Assembly (NCBI RefSeq): GCF_013374115.1
Contig: NZ_AP022673.1
Location: 1,950,501-2,014,500 of the forward strand
Length of the DNA stretch: 64,000 nt
Direction: 5' to 3'
Source of the DNA: Sphingomonas sp. HMP9
Lineage (GTDB): Bacteria; Pseudomonadota; Alphaproteobacteria; Sphingomonadales; Sphingomonadaceae
The translations under genes and the position numbers were made by a program. The stretch's first letter is position 1. The number at the start of each line of letters is the position of its first letter. The notes beneath the pieces were generated by a model. That model had not been told where the DNA came from. It was given only the letters and a program-made list of their open reading frames with translations, and did not search any database. Shown here in pieces: positions 42,762 to 52,600 of the stretch.

Positions 42762-43745
42762 TCACTGGGGCATCTCGACATGCCCGCCAAAGCCATAGCG
42801 CATCGCCGACAACAGCTTGTCGCCGAACGTATGGTCCACCCGGCTGCGATAGCGGGCGTACAGCGCGGCGCTCAGCACGTTGGCCGGCACCTTCTCCTCC
42901 ATCGCCGCGTCGATCGTCCACTGGCCTTCGCCTGAGTCCGCGACGCTGCCGCTGAACGCTTCGAGCGTGCCGTCCTTCGCCAGCGCGATCGCCGACAGGT
43001 CGAGCAGCCACGACGAGATCACGCTGCCACGGCGCCACACTTCGGCGACGTCGGTCAGGTTGATGTCGAAGCGCTGGTCCTCGACGACATGCTCGCCCGA
43101 TTTGCCCTTGAGGATGTCGAAGCCCTCGGCATAGGCCTGCATCAGGCCATATTCGATGCCGTTATGCACCATCTTGACGAAGTGCCCGGCGCCCGGGGGG
43201 CCCGCATGGATATAGCCCTTCTCCGCGCGCGGATCGGCCTGCCCCTCGATGCGGCCCGGCGTGCGGACGATCTCGCCAATGCCCGGCGCCAGCGTGTCGA
43301 AGATCGGGTCGAGATAGTCGACCGTATCCTTCTCGCCGCCGATCATCATGCAATAGCCGCGCTCGAGGCCCCAGACGCCACCCGACGTGCCGACGTCGAC
43401 ATAGCGGATACCCTTTTCGGCGAGTTCCTTCGCGCGGCGGACGTCGTCCTTGTAGAAGCTGTTGCCGCCATCGATGATGATGTCGCCGGCGGACGCCTTT
43501 TCGGCGATCGCCTGGACGGTCTGCTCCGTCGGCTCGCCCGCGGGCACCATCACCCACCAGATCGCCGGGCTGTCGAGCTTGGCTTGCATGGCGTCGAGCG
43601 AGTCCGCGCCTTCCGCGCCGTCGGCGACGAGTTTCTTCACCGCCTCCGCATCGCGATCATAGGCGACGACCGCGTGGCCGTCGTTCATCAACCGGCGCGC
43701 GATATTGCCGCCCATCCGGCCGAGGCCGATCAGTCCGATCTTCAT
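42762..43745 (-). CDS. gnd: 6-phosphogluconate dehydrogenase, short form
   Basis: The 327-residue enzyme oxidatively decarboxylates 6-phosphogluconate to ribulose 5-phosphate. It has [18 protein letters not shown], the substrate motif [21 protein letters not shown] by type ([10 protein letters not shown] near 120) and the catalytic Lys in [16 protein letters not shown] near 183. The length places it in the YqeC/GndA-like NAD-preferring group rather than the 470-residue E. coli form. It is in a minus-strand pentose-phosphate set with rpiA, tkt and tal. Confidence 0.93.
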   Translation of the reverse strand: MKIGLIGLGRMGGNIARRLMNDGHAVVAYDRDAEAVKKLVADGAEGADSLDAMQAKLDSPAIWWVMVPAGEPTEQTVQAIAEKASAGDIIIDGGNSFYKDDVRRAKELAEKGIRYVDVGTSGGVWGLERGYCMMIGGEKDTVDYLDPIFDTLAPGIGEIVRTPGRIEGQADPRAEKGYIHAGPPGAGHFVKMVHNGIEYGLMQAYAEGFDILKGKSGEHVVEDQRFDINLTDVAEVWRRGSVISSWLLDLSAIALAKDGTLEAFSGSVADSGEGQWTIDAAMEEKVPANVLSAALYARYRSRVDHTFGDKLLSAMRYGFGGHVEMPQ

Positions 43746-43764
43746 GGTTAAATCCTTGTCTTCT

Positions 43765-43864
43765 CCCTCTCCCCTCCGGGGAGAGGGTCGGGGTGAGGGG
43801 CAGTTCCGGGCGGAGGCGCGCTTGGCAGCCCCTCACCCCAACCCTCTCCCCAACGGGGAGAGGG
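43765..43864. repeat. Palindromic element family D
   Basis: CCCTCTCCCCTCCGGGGAGA and the complementary TCTCCCCAACGGGGAGAGGG frame a 36-bp inverted repeat that continues through GGGGTGAGGGGC. It fills the gap between tal and gnd. Similar CTCTCCCC elements occur in other proteobacteria; only one copy is in this window. Confidence 0.85.
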
Positions 43865-43873
43865 AGCAGAAGT

Positions 43874-44998
43874 TCACGCCGCCGCCGGCTGCTTCTTCGC
43901 GATCGCGCCCAGCAGGTCGTCGAACGCCTTCACGAACGACGCAACCCCCTCTTCGACCAGCTTCCCGGTCACGCCGTTGAGGTCGAGGCCCAGCCGCTCG
44001 GCTTCTGCCAGCACGTGGCGGGCCGCATCGACATCCTGCGTGATCGTCTCCGCCGCGGTGCCGTGGTCGCGAAACGCGTCCATGGTCTTCGGCGGCATCG
44101 TGTTGACCGTATCCTTGCCGATCAGCGTGTCGATATACAGCGTATCGGGATAGCTCGGGTCCTTCACGCCGGTCGACGCCCATAGCAACCGCTGCGGCTG
44201 CGCACCCTTGGCAGCCAGCGCCTGCCAGCGATCCGACTTGAGGAAGTCGAGATACCATTGATACGCCATCTTGGCATTGGCGATCGCGACCTTGCCACGA
44301 ACCGCCTTCAGCGCGTCCGCCTCGGCATCGCCCTTCTCAAGGCGCGCATCGATTTCCTTGTCGATCGACGAATCGATCCGGCTGACGAAGAAGCTGGCGA
44401 CGCTGGCAATCTTGTCGATCGGCTGCCCCTGCTTGACGCGCTCCTCGAGCCCCGCCGCATACGCTTCGGCAACGCGGATATACGCGTCGAGCGCGAACAG
44501 CAGCGTGACGTTGACGTTGATCCCGCTCGCGATCGTCGAAGAGATCGCCGGGCCACCCGCGAGCGTCCCCGGAATCTTGATCATCAGGTTCGGCCGGTCG
44601 ACCATCCCCCAAAGCTTCTTCGCTTCCGCGATCGTCGCGTCGGTATCGTCCGAGATATACGGCGACACCTCCAGGCTGACATAGCCGTCCTTGCCGTCGA
44701 GCTTGTCGTACACCGGCTTCAGCGTTTCCGCCGCCGCCTTGATGTCCTGGATCGCGAGATGCTCGTAGCGGTCGATCGTCGCCGCGCCGGGGTTCTCCTT
44801 GTCGAACTTCGCCAGCGTCGAGTCATACGCCTCGCCGTGGCCCATCGCCTTTTCGAAGATCGACGGGTTCGAGGTGACACCGGTCAACCCGTCCTCATCG
44901 ACCAGCTTCTGGAGACCACCGGCCTCCAGGAACTTCCGATCGACGAAATCGAGCCATACCGCTTGGCCGAAGCCTTCGAGATCGTTGAGCGCACCCAT
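43874..44998 (-). CDS. tal: Transaldolase
   Basis: The 374-residue enzyme moves dihydroxyacetone units between sugar phosphates. It has LTGVTSNPSIFEKAMG near 38, the Schiff-base Lys in PNLMIKIPGT near 140 and VASFFVSRIDSSIDKEI near 195, matching the long bacterial Tal family rather than the 220-residue form. ATG 44998 overlaps the tkt stop (ATGA), so tkt and tal are translationally coupled. Confidence 0.95.
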   Translation of the reverse strand: MGALNDLEGFGQAVWLDFVDRKFLEAGGLQKLVDEDGLTGVTSNPSIFEKAMGHGEAYDSTLAKFDKENPGAATIDRYEHLAIQDIKAAAETLKPVYDKLDGKDGYVSLEVSPYISDDTDATIAEAKKLWGMVDRPNLMIKIPGTLAGGPAISSTIASGINVNVTLLFALDAYIRVAEAYAAGLEERVKQGQPIDKIASVASFFVSRIDSSIDKEIDARLEKGDAEADALKAVRGKVAIANAKMAYQWYLDFLKSDRWQALAAKGAQPQRLLWASTGVKDPSYPDTLYIDTLIGKDTVNTMPPKTMDAFRDHGTAAETITQDVDAARHVLAEAERLGLDLNGVTGKLVEEGVASFVKAFDDLLGAIAKKQPAAA

Positions 44999-47088
44999 CA
45001 CTTGGTCTCCATTACCTGGCGGGCGACCTTGACGACATTGTCGACGGTGAACCCGAACTTGTCCTGCAACTTGGCGAGCGGTGCCGAGGCCCCGAACGTC
45101 GACATCGTCACGGTCGCGCCGTCGAGACCGACATAGCGGTCCCAGCCGATCGACCCAGCCATCTCGATCGCAACGCGGGCGCGAACACCGCGCGGCAACA
45201 CGCTTTCCTTGTACGCCGCGTCCTGCAGTTCGTAGCGATACCAGCTCGGCATCGACACGACCCGGCTCTTCACGCCGTCCGCCGCGAGCGTCTCATGCGC
45301 GTCGATCGCCAGCGACAGCTCGCTGCCGGTCGCGATCAGGATCACGTCGGGCGTGCCGTCACTGTCGGCCAGCACATACCCGCCCTGCTCGACACCGTCG
45401 GCACTGGCGTACTTGGTGCGATCCAGCGTCGGCAAAGCCTGGCGCGACAGGATCAGCGCGGCTGGCGTGCTCGCATCCTTCATCACGGCCTTGTACGCGG
45501 CTGCGACTTCGTTCGCGTCACCCGGACGGATCGTGTCGAGCCCCGGGACTGCGCGGAGCGTGGCGAGATGCTCGATCGGCTGGTGCGTCGGGCCATCCTC
45601 GCCGACGCCGATCGAATCGTGCGTGAACACCCAGATCGCGCCAACCTCCATGATCGACGACAGTCGCACCGGCGCACGCATGTAATCGACGAACACCAGG
45701 AAGGTGGAGCCGTAGGAGCGCAGGTGCGACAGCGCCATGCCGTTGACGATCGCGCCCATGCCATGTTCGCGAATGCCGAAATGGAAGTTCTGGCCGCCGT
45801 AATTGTCCGCCTCGAACGACGCCGCACCCTTGATGTCGGTCTTGGTCGACGGCGCGAGATCCGCCGAGCCGCCGATCAGCCACGGCACGTTCTTGGCGAT
45901 CGCGTTGAGCACCTTGCCACCGGAATCACGGCTCGCGAGCCCCTTCGGATCTGCGTCGAACACCGGAATGTCGGCGTCCCAGCCCTCGGGCAGCTTGTCC
46001 TTGAGCAACAGGTCGAGCTCGGCCGACAGCTCGGGATGCGCGTCGCGATATTCGTCGGTCAGCGCGACCCACTCGTCACGCAGCTTGGCGCCACGGTCTG
46101 CAATCGCGCCGTTGAAATGCTCGATCACGCCGTCCGGCACGTAGAACGACTTGTCCTCGGGCCAGCCATAGGCCTGCTTGGTGAGGCGGATATTCTCCTC
46201 GCCGAGCGGCTCGCCATGCGCCTTCTCGCTGCCCGCCTTGGGGCTGCCGTAACCGATCACCGAATGCACGACGATGAAGGTCGGCTTGTCGGTGGTGGCC
46301 TTGAACGTCTCGATCGCGCGGCTGAGGGCTGCCGTGTCGTTGGCATCGTCGATGTGGATGACGTTCCAGCCATACGCATCGAAACGAAGCCCGACATCCT
46401 CGTCGAACGCGAGATCGGTCGCGCCCTCGATCGAGATGTGATTGCTATCGTAGATCCAGCACAGGTTGCTGAGCTTCAGATGCCCGGCCATGCTCGCCGC
46501 CTCGGACGAGACGCCCTCCATCATGTCGCCGTCGCCGCAGATCGTGTAGACGTCATGGTCGAACAGCGTGAAGCCATCCTTGTTGTAGCGCGCGGCGAGC
46601 CAGCGCTCGGCGATCGCCATGCCGACCGAATTGCCGCAACCCTGGCCCAGCGGCCCGGTCGTGGTCTCGACGCCCGTCGTGTGGCGATATTCGGGGTGGC
46701 CCGGGGTCTTCGACGACAGCTGGCGGAACTGCTCGATATCCGCGAGGCTCACGGCCTCCTTGCCGGTCTTGTTGCCCTCGGCATCGATCTCTTCGATCTT
46801 GGCGAGGTGGATCAGCGAATAGAGCAGCATCGACGCGTGACCGACCGACAGCACGAACCGGTCACGGTTGGGCCAGTCGGCGTGCTTGGGATCATAGCGC
46901 AGGAACTTCGACCAGAGCGTGTAGCCGACCGGCGCCAGCGCCATCGGCGTGCCGGGATGACCCGAATTGGCCTTCTGCACCGCGTCCATCGACAGCGTAC
47001 GGATGGTATCGATCGCGAGGCGTTCGGGCGAACCATCCTCGTGCAGCATGGGGTCCGCCTTGGGGGCGGCGGTTGCGGTATCGGTCAT
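44998..47088 (-). CDS. tkt: Transketolase
   Basis: The 696-residue thiamin-diphosphate enzyme has HPGTPMALAPVGYTLW near 43, TTGPLGQGCGNSVGMAIAE near 142, the thiamin-binding [20 protein letters not shown] near 186 with the metal ligand Asn in YDSNHISIEG, and the pyrimidine part HDSIGVGEDGPTHQPIEHLA near 497. It interconverts two-carbon units in the non-oxidative pentose phosphate pathway. It lies directly downstream of rpiA (69 bp) and overlaps tal. Confidence 0.96.
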   Translation of the reverse strand: MTDTATAAPKADPMLHEDGSPERLAIDTIRTLSMDAVQKANSGHPGTPMALAPVGYTLWSKFLRYDPKHADWPNRDRFVLSVGHASMLLYSLIHLAKIEEIDAEGNKTGKEAVSLADIEQFRQLSSKTPGHPEYRHTTGVETTTGPLGQGCGNSVGMAIAERWLAARYNKDGFTLFDHDVYTICGDGDMMEGVSSEAASMAGHLKLSNLCWIYDSNHISIEGATDLAFDEDVGLRFDAYGWNVIHIDDANDTAALSRAIETFKATTDKPTFIVVHSVIGYGSPKAGSEKAHGEPLGEENIRLTKQAYGWPEDKSFYVPDGVIEHFNGAIADRGAKLRDEWVALTDEYRDAHPELSAELDLLLKDKLPEGWDADIPVFDADPKGLASRDSGGKVLNAIAKNVPWLIGGSADLAPSTKTDIKGAASFEADNYGGQNFHFGIREHGMGAIVNGMALSHLRSYGSTFLVFVDYMRAPVRLSSIMEVGAIWVFTHDSIGVGEDGPTHQPIEHLATLRAVPGLDTIRPGDANEVAAAYKAVMKDASTPAALILSRQALPTLDRTKYASADGVEQGGYVLADSDGTPDVILIATGSELSLAIDAHETLAADGVKSRVVSMPSWYRYELQDAAYKESVLPRGVRARVAIEMAGSIGWDRYVGLDGATVTMSTFGASAPLAKLQDKFGFTVDNVVKVARQVMETK

Positions 47089-47157
47089 GGAAGAAGCCTC
47101 GCTCTAGACGGTGACCGAACGCCGCGCATCCGATCTGGTTGCCAACATAGGATGCCT

Positions 47158-47832
47158 TTAGTCGGATGCACCCGTCCGTTCCAGTCGCGTAACGACGCCG
47201 TTCGTTGCAATATACGCGGCATCGACCTCGTCGAGGAACAGCCCGTGGCCGAGTATGCCGGGGATCGCGGACAGCGTGGCGGCGGTTGCGCGGGGGTCTT
47301 CGAGCGCGGCGAAGTGGCAGTCGACGACCAGATTGCCTTGGTCCGTCCGGTAGTTGTCACGGATCGTCGAAGCGGCGCCCATCTCGACGAGGACATGCAT
47401 GACGTATGCGATGGCGAAGGGGAGCACCTCGACCGGCAGCTTCGCCGCACCGATACGCTCCACCTGCTTCGAGCCATCGGCGATCACGACCATCCGTGCC
47501 GAGCTTGCGGCGACGATCTTCTCTCGCAACATCGCCCCGCCCGCGCCCTTGATCGCGAAGCAGCGCGAGTCGATCTCGTCCGCGCCGTCGATCGTGAGGT
47601 CGACGAAGGCAATGGTGGCGAAGTCGAGGACATCGATTCCGACGTCGCGCGCAAGCTTGCCGGAGGCGTCGGACGTAACGACCGCGCGAATGTCTAGTCC
47701 CGCCGCGACCCGCTCGCCGAGCGCCTGGATCGCGAAGGCTGCGGTCGACCCGGTGCCAAGCCCGACGAGCATCCCGTCCCGAACCTCCGCCACCGCCGCA
47801 ACGGCGGCGGCTTTCTTGTCGTCATCGATCAT
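47158..47832 (-). CDS. rpiA: Ribose-5-phosphate isomerase A
   Basis: The 224-residue enzyme interconverts ribose 5-phosphate and ribulose 5-phosphate. It has VGLGTGSTAAFAIQALG near 23, DLTIDGADEIDSRC near 80 and the catalytic region IKGAGGAMLREKIVAA near 95, all typical of RpiA. ATG 47832 follows AAGG by nine bases. It is the first gene of the pentose-phosphate set, with several repeat elements upstream. Confidence 0.95.
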   Translation of the reverse strand: MIDDDKKAAAVAAVAEVRDGMLVGLGTGSTAAFAIQALGERVAAGLDIRAVVTSDASGKLARDVGIDVLDFATIAFVDLTIDGADEIDSRCFAIKGAGGAMLREKIVAASSARMVVIADGSKQVERIGAAKLPVEVLPFAIAYVMHVLVEMGAASTIRDNYRTDQGNLVVDCHFAALEDPRATAATLSAIPGILGHGLFLDEVDAAYIATNGVVTRLERTGASD

Positions 47833-47869
47833 CGTCTTGCGCCTTTTCAAACCTACCGCCCACTCCTCC

Positions 47870-47936
47870 GTTCGCCCTGAGCGAAGTCAAAGGGCATCCC
47901 CAGGCGACAGTGCTTCGACCTCGTTCAGCACGAACG
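47870..47936. repeat. Palindromic element family E, copy 2
   Basis: GTTCGCCCTGAGCGAAGTCA and CGACCTCGTTCAGCACGAAC mirror copy 1 at 37039, with a few mismatches. It lies upstream of rpiA. Confidence 0.85.
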
Positions 47937-47975
47937 GATCAGGGGGTGATCGGCCAACAGGCGCCGAACACACAC

Positions 47976-48059
47976 CCGTCGTGCTGACGAAAGTCAGGAC
48001 CCAGAGCCACAAACGATCACCTCGCAACTCTGGATCCTGACTTTCTCCAGGATGACGGG
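47976..48059. repeat. Palindromic element family A, copy 11
   Basis: The left arm is CCGTCGTGCTGACGAAAGTC and the right arm is close to type A with a TCTCC change in the inner hairpin. It sits in the divergent gap between rpiA and the RND pump genes, about 300 bp from either start. Confidence 0.85.
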
Positions 48060-48079
48060 ATGCACGAAATCGCCCCCCC

Positions 48080-48210
48080 TCCACAACCACCCCGGCGAAG
48101 GCCGGGGTGGTGTGCGGTTGCAGGTGCGCTCTAATTGCGGAAGCGCATTCCTCCTTGTTCTCCCGCGAAGGCGGCAGCCCAATCTGTTTCCCCGCCTTCG
48201 CGGGGAAACA
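48080..48210. repeat. Composite of family B and family C arms
   Basis: CCACCCCGGCGAAGGCCGGG (a B arm, 48090 region) is followed by TTCTCCCGCGAAGGCGGCAG and TTTCCCCGCCTTCGCGGGGA (C arms). The B arm has no partner, so this seems a fusion of two element types. The remaining 48211-48378 shows no gene and probably holds the pump promoter. Confidence 0.65.
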
Positions 48211-48378
48211 ATCGCTTACGTTCAGCGAGCCATCTCCCATCACCCCCCAAACAATCAAACAGGTTACTCTTTCTACCCTATTTCTCGCGCCCGCTTTTCA
48301 ACTGACATACTTCTGGTACATCCTCGTGGTTTAGCCTGACCAACAGCTGCCACCACCGATCGCGAGCGGATACCAAAC

Positions 48379-49608
48379 TTGATAGCCACACGATTTTCTG
48401 CGCGGCGGTGCGCCGTCCTGATGGTGCCCGCACTGGCGCTCGCGGCCTGCTCCGGCGGCGGCGGCGACAAGGCACAAGGCAAGGGCAAGGCCGGTCAACC
48501 CGGCCAGGGCACGCCGACCGTCGGCTATGTCGTCGTCCAGCCGACCAGCGTCGCGATGACCACCGAGCTCAGCGGGCGCACAACGGCGTTCGAAAGCTCG
48601 GACGTCCGCCCCCAGGTGACCGGCATCATCCGCCGCCGCTTCTTCACCGAGGGCACGCTCGTGAAGAAGGGCCAGCCGCTCTACGAGATCGACCCCCGCC
48701 TCTACCGCGCCGCCGCCAACGAGGCGCAGGCAAACGTGCAAAGCGCGCAGGCCAACCAGCAGGCGCAGAAGCAGCTCGCGGATCGCTACAAGCCGCTCGC
48801 CGAGATGGAGGCGATCAGCAAGCAGGACTACACCAACGCGGTCGCCACCTCGCGCCAGGCCACCGCCTCGGTCGCGCAGACCCGCGCCGCGCTCGAGACC
48901 GCGCGGATCAACCTGAAGTTCACGACCGTCCCCGCGCCGATCACCGGGCGCATCGGCCGCTCGCTGTTCACCGTCGGCGCGCTGGTCTCCGCCACGCAGA
49001 CCGATCCGCTCGCGCAGATCCAGCGGCTCGATCCGATGTTCGTTGATATCCAGCAATCATCCGGCGACCTGCTCGCGCTCCGTCGCTCGCTTGGCCAGAA
49101 CGGCATCGTCGCGACCCGCGCCGAAGTCCGCCTGACGCTCGAGGACGGCAGCGAGTACGGCGCGACCGGCTCGGTCGAGTTCGCCGAGGCCTTGGTCAAT
49201 ACCGAGACCGGCACCGTGACGCTGCGCGCGCGCTTCCCCAATCCGCAGGGGCTGCTGCTGCCCGGCATGTTCGTCCAGGCCAAATTCGCGCAATCGATCA
49301 ACCAGCGCGCGTTCCTCGTGCCGCAGGCGGGCGTGTCGCGCGATGCCAAGGGCAATGCGACGGTCTATGTCGTCGATGCGAACAACAAGGCGGTGCAGAA
49401 GAAGATCAAGGCGGACCGCACGCAGGGGGCGTTCTGGGTCGTGACGCAGGGGCTCAACCCCGGCGACCGGATCGTGACGCAAGGGCTGTCGAAGATCGCG
49501 CCGAACCAGAGCGTGAAGCCGGTCCCCGAGAACACCGCGCAGAAGATCGAAGCGCCCAAGGGCGACTCCTCAGGCGGCGATCAGGCCAGCCAGAAAAAGG
49601 CCGGCTAA
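48379..49608 (+). CDS. RND efflux periplasmic adaptor lipoprotein (AcrA/MexA type)
   Basis: The 409-residue protein begins with a TTG-started signal peptide ending in the lipobox LAAC near residue 24, so it is a lipid-anchored inner-membrane adaptor. It has the lipoyl half-motifs GIIRRRFFTEGTLVKKGQPLYEID and FTTVPAPITGRIGRSLFTVGALV, with a coiled-coil hairpin between. The C-terminal barrel follows. It connects the RND pump to the outer-membrane channel and is first in a three-gene operon, six bases from the pump gene. No local regulator gene is seen. Confidence 0.92.
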   Translation: MIATRFSARRCAVLMVPALALAACSGGGGDKAQGKGKAGQPGQGTPTVGYVVVQPTSVAMTTELSGRTTAFESSDVRPQVTGIIRRRFFTEGTLVKKGQPLYEIDPRLYRAAANEAQANVQSAQANQQAQKQLADRYKPLAEMEAISKQDYTNAVATSRQATASVAQTRAALETARINLKFTTVPAPITGRIGRSLFTVGALVSATQTDPLAQIQRLDPMFVDIQQSSGDLLALRRSLGQNGIVATRAEVRLTLEDGSEYGATGSVEFAEALVNTETGTVTLRARFPNPQGLLLPGMFVQAKFAQSINQRAFLVPQAGVSRDAKGNATVYVVDANNKAVQKKIKADRTQGAFWVVTQGLNPGDRIVTQGLSKIAPNQSVKPVPENTAQKIEAPKGDSSGGDQASQKKAG

Positions 49609-49614
49609 CCCCTC

Positions 49615-52600
49615 ATGCTCTCCCGTGTCTTCATCGATCGCCCGATCTTCGCCTGGGTGCTCGCGATCATCGTGATGCTCGGCGGCATCGGCGCGATCAT
49701 GAGCCTGCCGATCGCGCAATATCCCGACGTCGCGCCGCCGCAGGTGACCGTCCGCGCGACCTTCCCGGGTGCCAACGCGCAGACCATCCAGAACAGCGTC
49801 ACGCAGGTCGTCGAGCAATCGCTGACGGGTATCGACGGGCTGATCTATTTCAGCTCGTCCTCGTCGTCGCGCGGGTCGGTGACGATCACGGTCACGTTCG
49901 AGAAGGGCACCGATCCCGACATCGCGCAGGTCCAGGTCCAGAACCAGGTCCAGCAGACGCTGTCCCGCCTGCCGCAACAGGTGCAGCAGCAGGGTCTCGT
50001 CGTGCGGAAATCGAACCCGGACAATTTGCTGATCGTCGGCGTCTATGACGAGACCGACAAGCTGACCAACCAGGACGTCTCGGACTATCTCGTCTCGAAC
50101 CTGCAGGACCCGCTCGGCCGTATTCCGGGCATCGGCGACAGCAACGTGTTCGGCGCGCAATACGCGATGCGGATCTGGCTGAACCCGAACAAGCTTGCCA
50201 GCTATCAGCTGATCCCAAGCGACGTGACGACCGCGATCCAGGCGCAGAACACCGAGGTCGCCGCCGGCGAACTCGGCGGCCAGCCGCAGCCCGACACGCA
50301 GATGCTGAACGCGACCGTCACCGCGCAGTCGCGCCTCCAGACGCCCGAGCAGTTCGCCAACATCATCCTGAAGACCACCAACGACAGCGCCGTGGTCAAG
50401 CTGCGCGACGTCGCCCGGATCGAGCTGGGCGCCGAGAACTACAACGCGCGCAGCCGTGTCAACGCGCATCCCGGCGCCGGTATCGCCGTGCTCCTCGCAC
50501 CCGGCGCCGACGCGCTCAAGACCGCCGAACTGGTCAAGGCGTTCGTCGAGAAATCCGCCAAGAGCTTCCCGCCCGGCCTGAAGTTCGCCTACGCCAACGA
50601 CACGACCGACTTCATCAAGCTGTCGATCGACGAGGTCGTCAAGACGCTGATCGAGGCGGTCATCCTCGTCGTGATCGTCATGTTCGTGTTCCTCCAAAGC
50701 TGGCGCGCGACGCTGATCCCGACGATCGCGGTCCCCGTCGTGCTGCTCGGCACGTTCGGCATCTTCTATCTCGCCGGCTTCTCGATCAACACGCTGACGC
50801 TGTTCGGGCTCGTGCTCGCGATCGGCCTGCTGGTCGACGACGCGATCGTCGTGGTCGAGAATGTCGAGCGCCTGATGGAGGAAAATCCCGAGATGACGCC
50901 TCGGGAGGCGACGATCGAATCGATGAACGAGATCACCGTCGCGTTGGTCGCGATCGCGCTGGTGCTGTCGGCGGTGTTCCTGCCGATGGCGTTCTTCGGC
51001 GGGTCGACCGGCGTGATCTACCGCCAGTTCTCGCTGACGATGGTCTCGGCGATGGTGCTGTCAGTGCTCGTCGCGCTGATCCTGAGCCCCGCGCTGACCG
51101 CGACGTTGCTCAAGCAGAAGAAGAAGGACGCCGACGGCAACGCCGAAAAGAGCTGGGGCGAACGCAAATTCCCCAAGATCGCGCATTTCTTCACGCGCGC
51201 GGGCGACAAGTTCAACAGCGGGTTCGAGAAGGGCACGCAGAAATACACCAACACGGTGCAGTCGGTGATCGACCGAAAGTGGCTGTTCCTGTTGATCTAC
51301 GCCGCCGTCGTCGCGCTGCTGGCGGTGCTGTTCCTGCGGCTGCCGACGGGCTTCCTGCCGACCGAGGATCAGGGTTCGGGCATCGTCCAGTTCCAGCTTC
51401 CCGCTGGCGCCACGCAAGGCCGCACCTTCGCGCTGCAGAAGCAGATCGAGAATTATTACTTCACCAGCGAGAAGGCCAATGTCCGCACGATGTTCACTGT
51501 CAGCGGTGGCGGCGGTGGCGGCGCGAGCGGGCAGAATACCGGCCAGGGCTTCGTCTCGTTCGCGCCGTGGGACGTGCGCGAGGGCAAGGAAAGCACCGCC
51601 GAAGCGATCACCGGGCGCGCGTCTAAGGCGTTTGCCGGTTTCCGTGACGCGCAGGTCTATTCGCTCGTGCCGCCTGCGGTGCGTGGTCTGGGTTCGTCGA
51701 ACGGCTTCACGATGGAGTTGCAGAACGCCGGCGGCCTCTCTCAGATCGAGTTCAATGCCGCGCGCGACAAGCTGCTCGCGCTCGCCCGCGCCGATTCGTC
51801 GCTGACCGCGATCCGCCTGACCGAACTCCCCGACGTCGCCACGCTGCGCGTCAATGCGAACCAGCAGAAGCTGTCGACGCTCGGCCTGACTCAGGCGAAC
51901 GTGAACTCGACGCTGTCGACCGCCTGGGGTGGCCAGTACGTCAACGACTTCATCGACCGCGGCCGCGTCAAGCGAGTCTATGTCCAGGGCGATGCCCAGT
52001 TCCGCGCGCAGCCGTCGGACCTCAGCCAGTGGTTCGTCCGCGGATCGAACGGGCAGATGGCGCCGTTCTCGTCGTTCGCGACGACCAGCTGGGGTCAGGC
52101 GCCGACCACGCTGTCGCGCTTCAACGGTATCGCCTCGTACGAAATCCAGGGTTCGGGCGCGCCCGGCGTCAGCTCGGGCGACGCGATGAACCGAATCGCC
52201 GAGCTTGCCGGGCAGATCCCCGGCACCTCGGTCGCATGGTCCGGCCTGTCCTATCAGGAACGCCTGTCCTCGGGGCAGGCGCCGATCCTCTACGGGCTGT
52301 CGCTGCTCGTTGTGTTCCTGTGTCTCGCCGCGCTGTACGAGAGCTGGACGATCCCGATCGCGGTGCTGCTCGTGATTCCGCTCGGCCTCGTCGGCGCGAT
52401 CCTCGCGGTGACGCTGCGCGGGCTCATCAACGACGTGTACCTCCAGATCGGCCTGCTGACGACGATGGGGCTGGCCGCCAAGAACGCGATCCTGATGATC
52501 GAGTTCGCCGAGCAGGAGGAGCGCAAGGGCAAGCGCGTCATCGAGGCGGCGATGTCCGCCGCCAAGATCCGACTTCGCCCGATCCTGATGACGTCGTTCG

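Noticed and set aside
42730..43038. N-terminal extension of the Cof-type HAD protein
   Set aside because: The extension lies over the end of gnd in another frame and has no HAD similarity; GTG 42729 has a good ribosome site.
45295..47697. 800-codon open frame opposite tkt and rpiA
   Set aside because: High-GC antisense shadow. tkt and rpiA have all catalytic motifs on the minus strand.
14057..48059. CRISPR-like array from the many repeats
   Set aside because: The copies are scattered singly over 34 kb, are palindromic and have no regular spacers or cas genes nearby.
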